Source: Mycobacterium bohemicum DSM 44277
GTDB lineage: Bacteria; Actinomycetota; Actinomycetes; Mycobacteriales; Mycobacteriaceae
Assembly (NCBI RefSeq): GCF_001053185.1
Contig: NZ_CSTD01000001.1
Coordinates: 430,088 to 494,087, forward strand
Direction of reading: 5' to 3'
Length of the DNA: 64,000 nucleotides
The translations under genes were made by a program, and so were the position numbers. Within the stretch, counting starts at the first letter, position 1. The number at the start of each line of letters is the position of its first letter. Shown one piece after another: positions 63,553 to 64,000 of this stretch. Under the pieces are notes generated by a model that was not told the origin of the DNA, searched no databases, and saw only the letters and a program-made list of their open reading frames with translations.

Positions 63553-64000
63553 AGGCTGCCCAAACGTTACGGGTTCCTCGAATTCGCCCGCCGCCGATCC
63601 GGCGACAAGCCCGCCCCCCTGCTGGCGCAGCTGCGCGCTCAGATCGACGGCCGGTTCTGGCTGCACCTGGGCGAAGGCTGGCGGTTCTTCGCCCCCGAGA
63701 ACTACATCACCCGCCTGACCGCAGTGCTCGACGCCGAACCACAGGTGTTTCAGGTCGGCATCAACTTCACCGACGCAGCCAAACTCACCGGCGCCACCGC
63801 AGCAGAGGAAACCGTGCGCCGAGCACCCAACGCCGGCCGCTACCTACTCACCGACGTAATAGCCACCGGCCCAGCGATGTTCGACACCACACGCCTAGAC
63901 CAAGCCCACGGCGCGCGACACCGCGACCCCGATCCACCCGCCGAACCCGGGCCGCGCACCGCCACCCTCGACGAAGTCCTCTGCATCTCAAGCCAGTACC
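63553..64000 (+). CDS. Glycosyltransferase-like C-terminal fragment (runs off the window)
   Basis: In a frame different from pks12, the sequence encodes [20 protein letters not shown] ... [20 protein letters not shown] ... [20 protein letters not shown] ... [20 protein letters not shown] ... [13 protein letters not shown], without stops to the window end. The pattern recalls the C-terminal part of mycobacterial sugar transferases acting on cell-envelope glycolipids, but I am not certain of the family. No start codon is present; the N-terminal part is missing. Third codon positions carry more A and T than in the surrounding core genes. Confidence 0.45.

Noticed and set aside
63553..63718. Pks12 continuing to 63718 in the same frame
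   Set aside because: After the junction this frame gives Ser/Pro/Cys-rich nonsense, while another frame gives a coherent protein fragment.

Overview
The window is high-GC actinobacterial chromosome and clearly mycobacterial. It carries the Pup-proteasome cluster (mpa, dop, pup, prcB, prcA, pafA, pafB, pafC), rbpA, an MmpS/MmpL pair and a cobalamin cluster. From memory, the gene order follows the M. tuberculosis Rv2124c to Rv2048c interval, read in the opposite direction. The species looks like a slow-growing non-tuberculous Mycobacterium, perhaps near the M. avium complex. The sequence alone does not fix the species.

Region by region: 1-4.1 kb holds B12-dependent methionine synthase (metH, 5' end outside the window), hisE and hisG. 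4.2-8.9 kb holds a DUF4126 membrane protein, a flavin disulfide reductase, a RecB/Cas4-like nuclease, trmI, a DUF503 protein and lipoprotein lppK. 9.2-27.4 kb is the Pup-proteasome and Tat region. It is interrupted between mpa and dop by accessory DNA: an unknown 602-aa protein, a Phd/YefM-zeta toxin-antitoxin pair, a 56-bp tandem repeat and an IS110-family element. After tatC comes a frameshifted helY. 27.4-32 kb holds a Pro/Gln/Tyr-rich DUF4333 protein, a 5'-3' exonuclease, pepE and a frameshifted esterase-like gene.

32.0-33.3 kb is the most novel segment. It has a small EspC-like type VII secretion substrate with a YxxxE signal, then a compact ADP-ribosyltransferase of the R-S-E class, then two tandem paralogous acidic proteins that could be its antidotes. 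33.4-51.3 kb holds an F420-type reductase, an SDR and the cobalamin genes cobL, cobM, cobK, cobIJ, cobH (broken), cobG and cobN. Between these lie sigC with a membrane zinc-finger protein (Met/His-rich loop, CsoR-like operator nearby), mmpS-mmpL and an Rv2067c-type methyltransferase. 51.4-58.6 kb is an accessory operon (DUF1214-like protein, sulfotransferase, TetR, SDR) followed by small enzymes, a dienelactone hydrolase and fxsA. 58.7-64 kb holds lnt, ppm1, rbpA, a small zinc-ribbon protein and the start of pks12. pks12 breaks off inside its first ketosynthase and runs into an unrelated glycosyltransferase-like fragment.

Five loci show sudden breaks: helY, the esterase, cobH, the lnt 5' end and pks12. 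At the lnt break lies a 38-nt sequence that matches two head-to-head synthetic Tn5 mosaic ends (33 of 38 by hand count), which is the layout of a mate-pair library junction adapter. Some of the apparent pseudogenes may therefore be assembly artefacts, and they should be checked before any biological reading.
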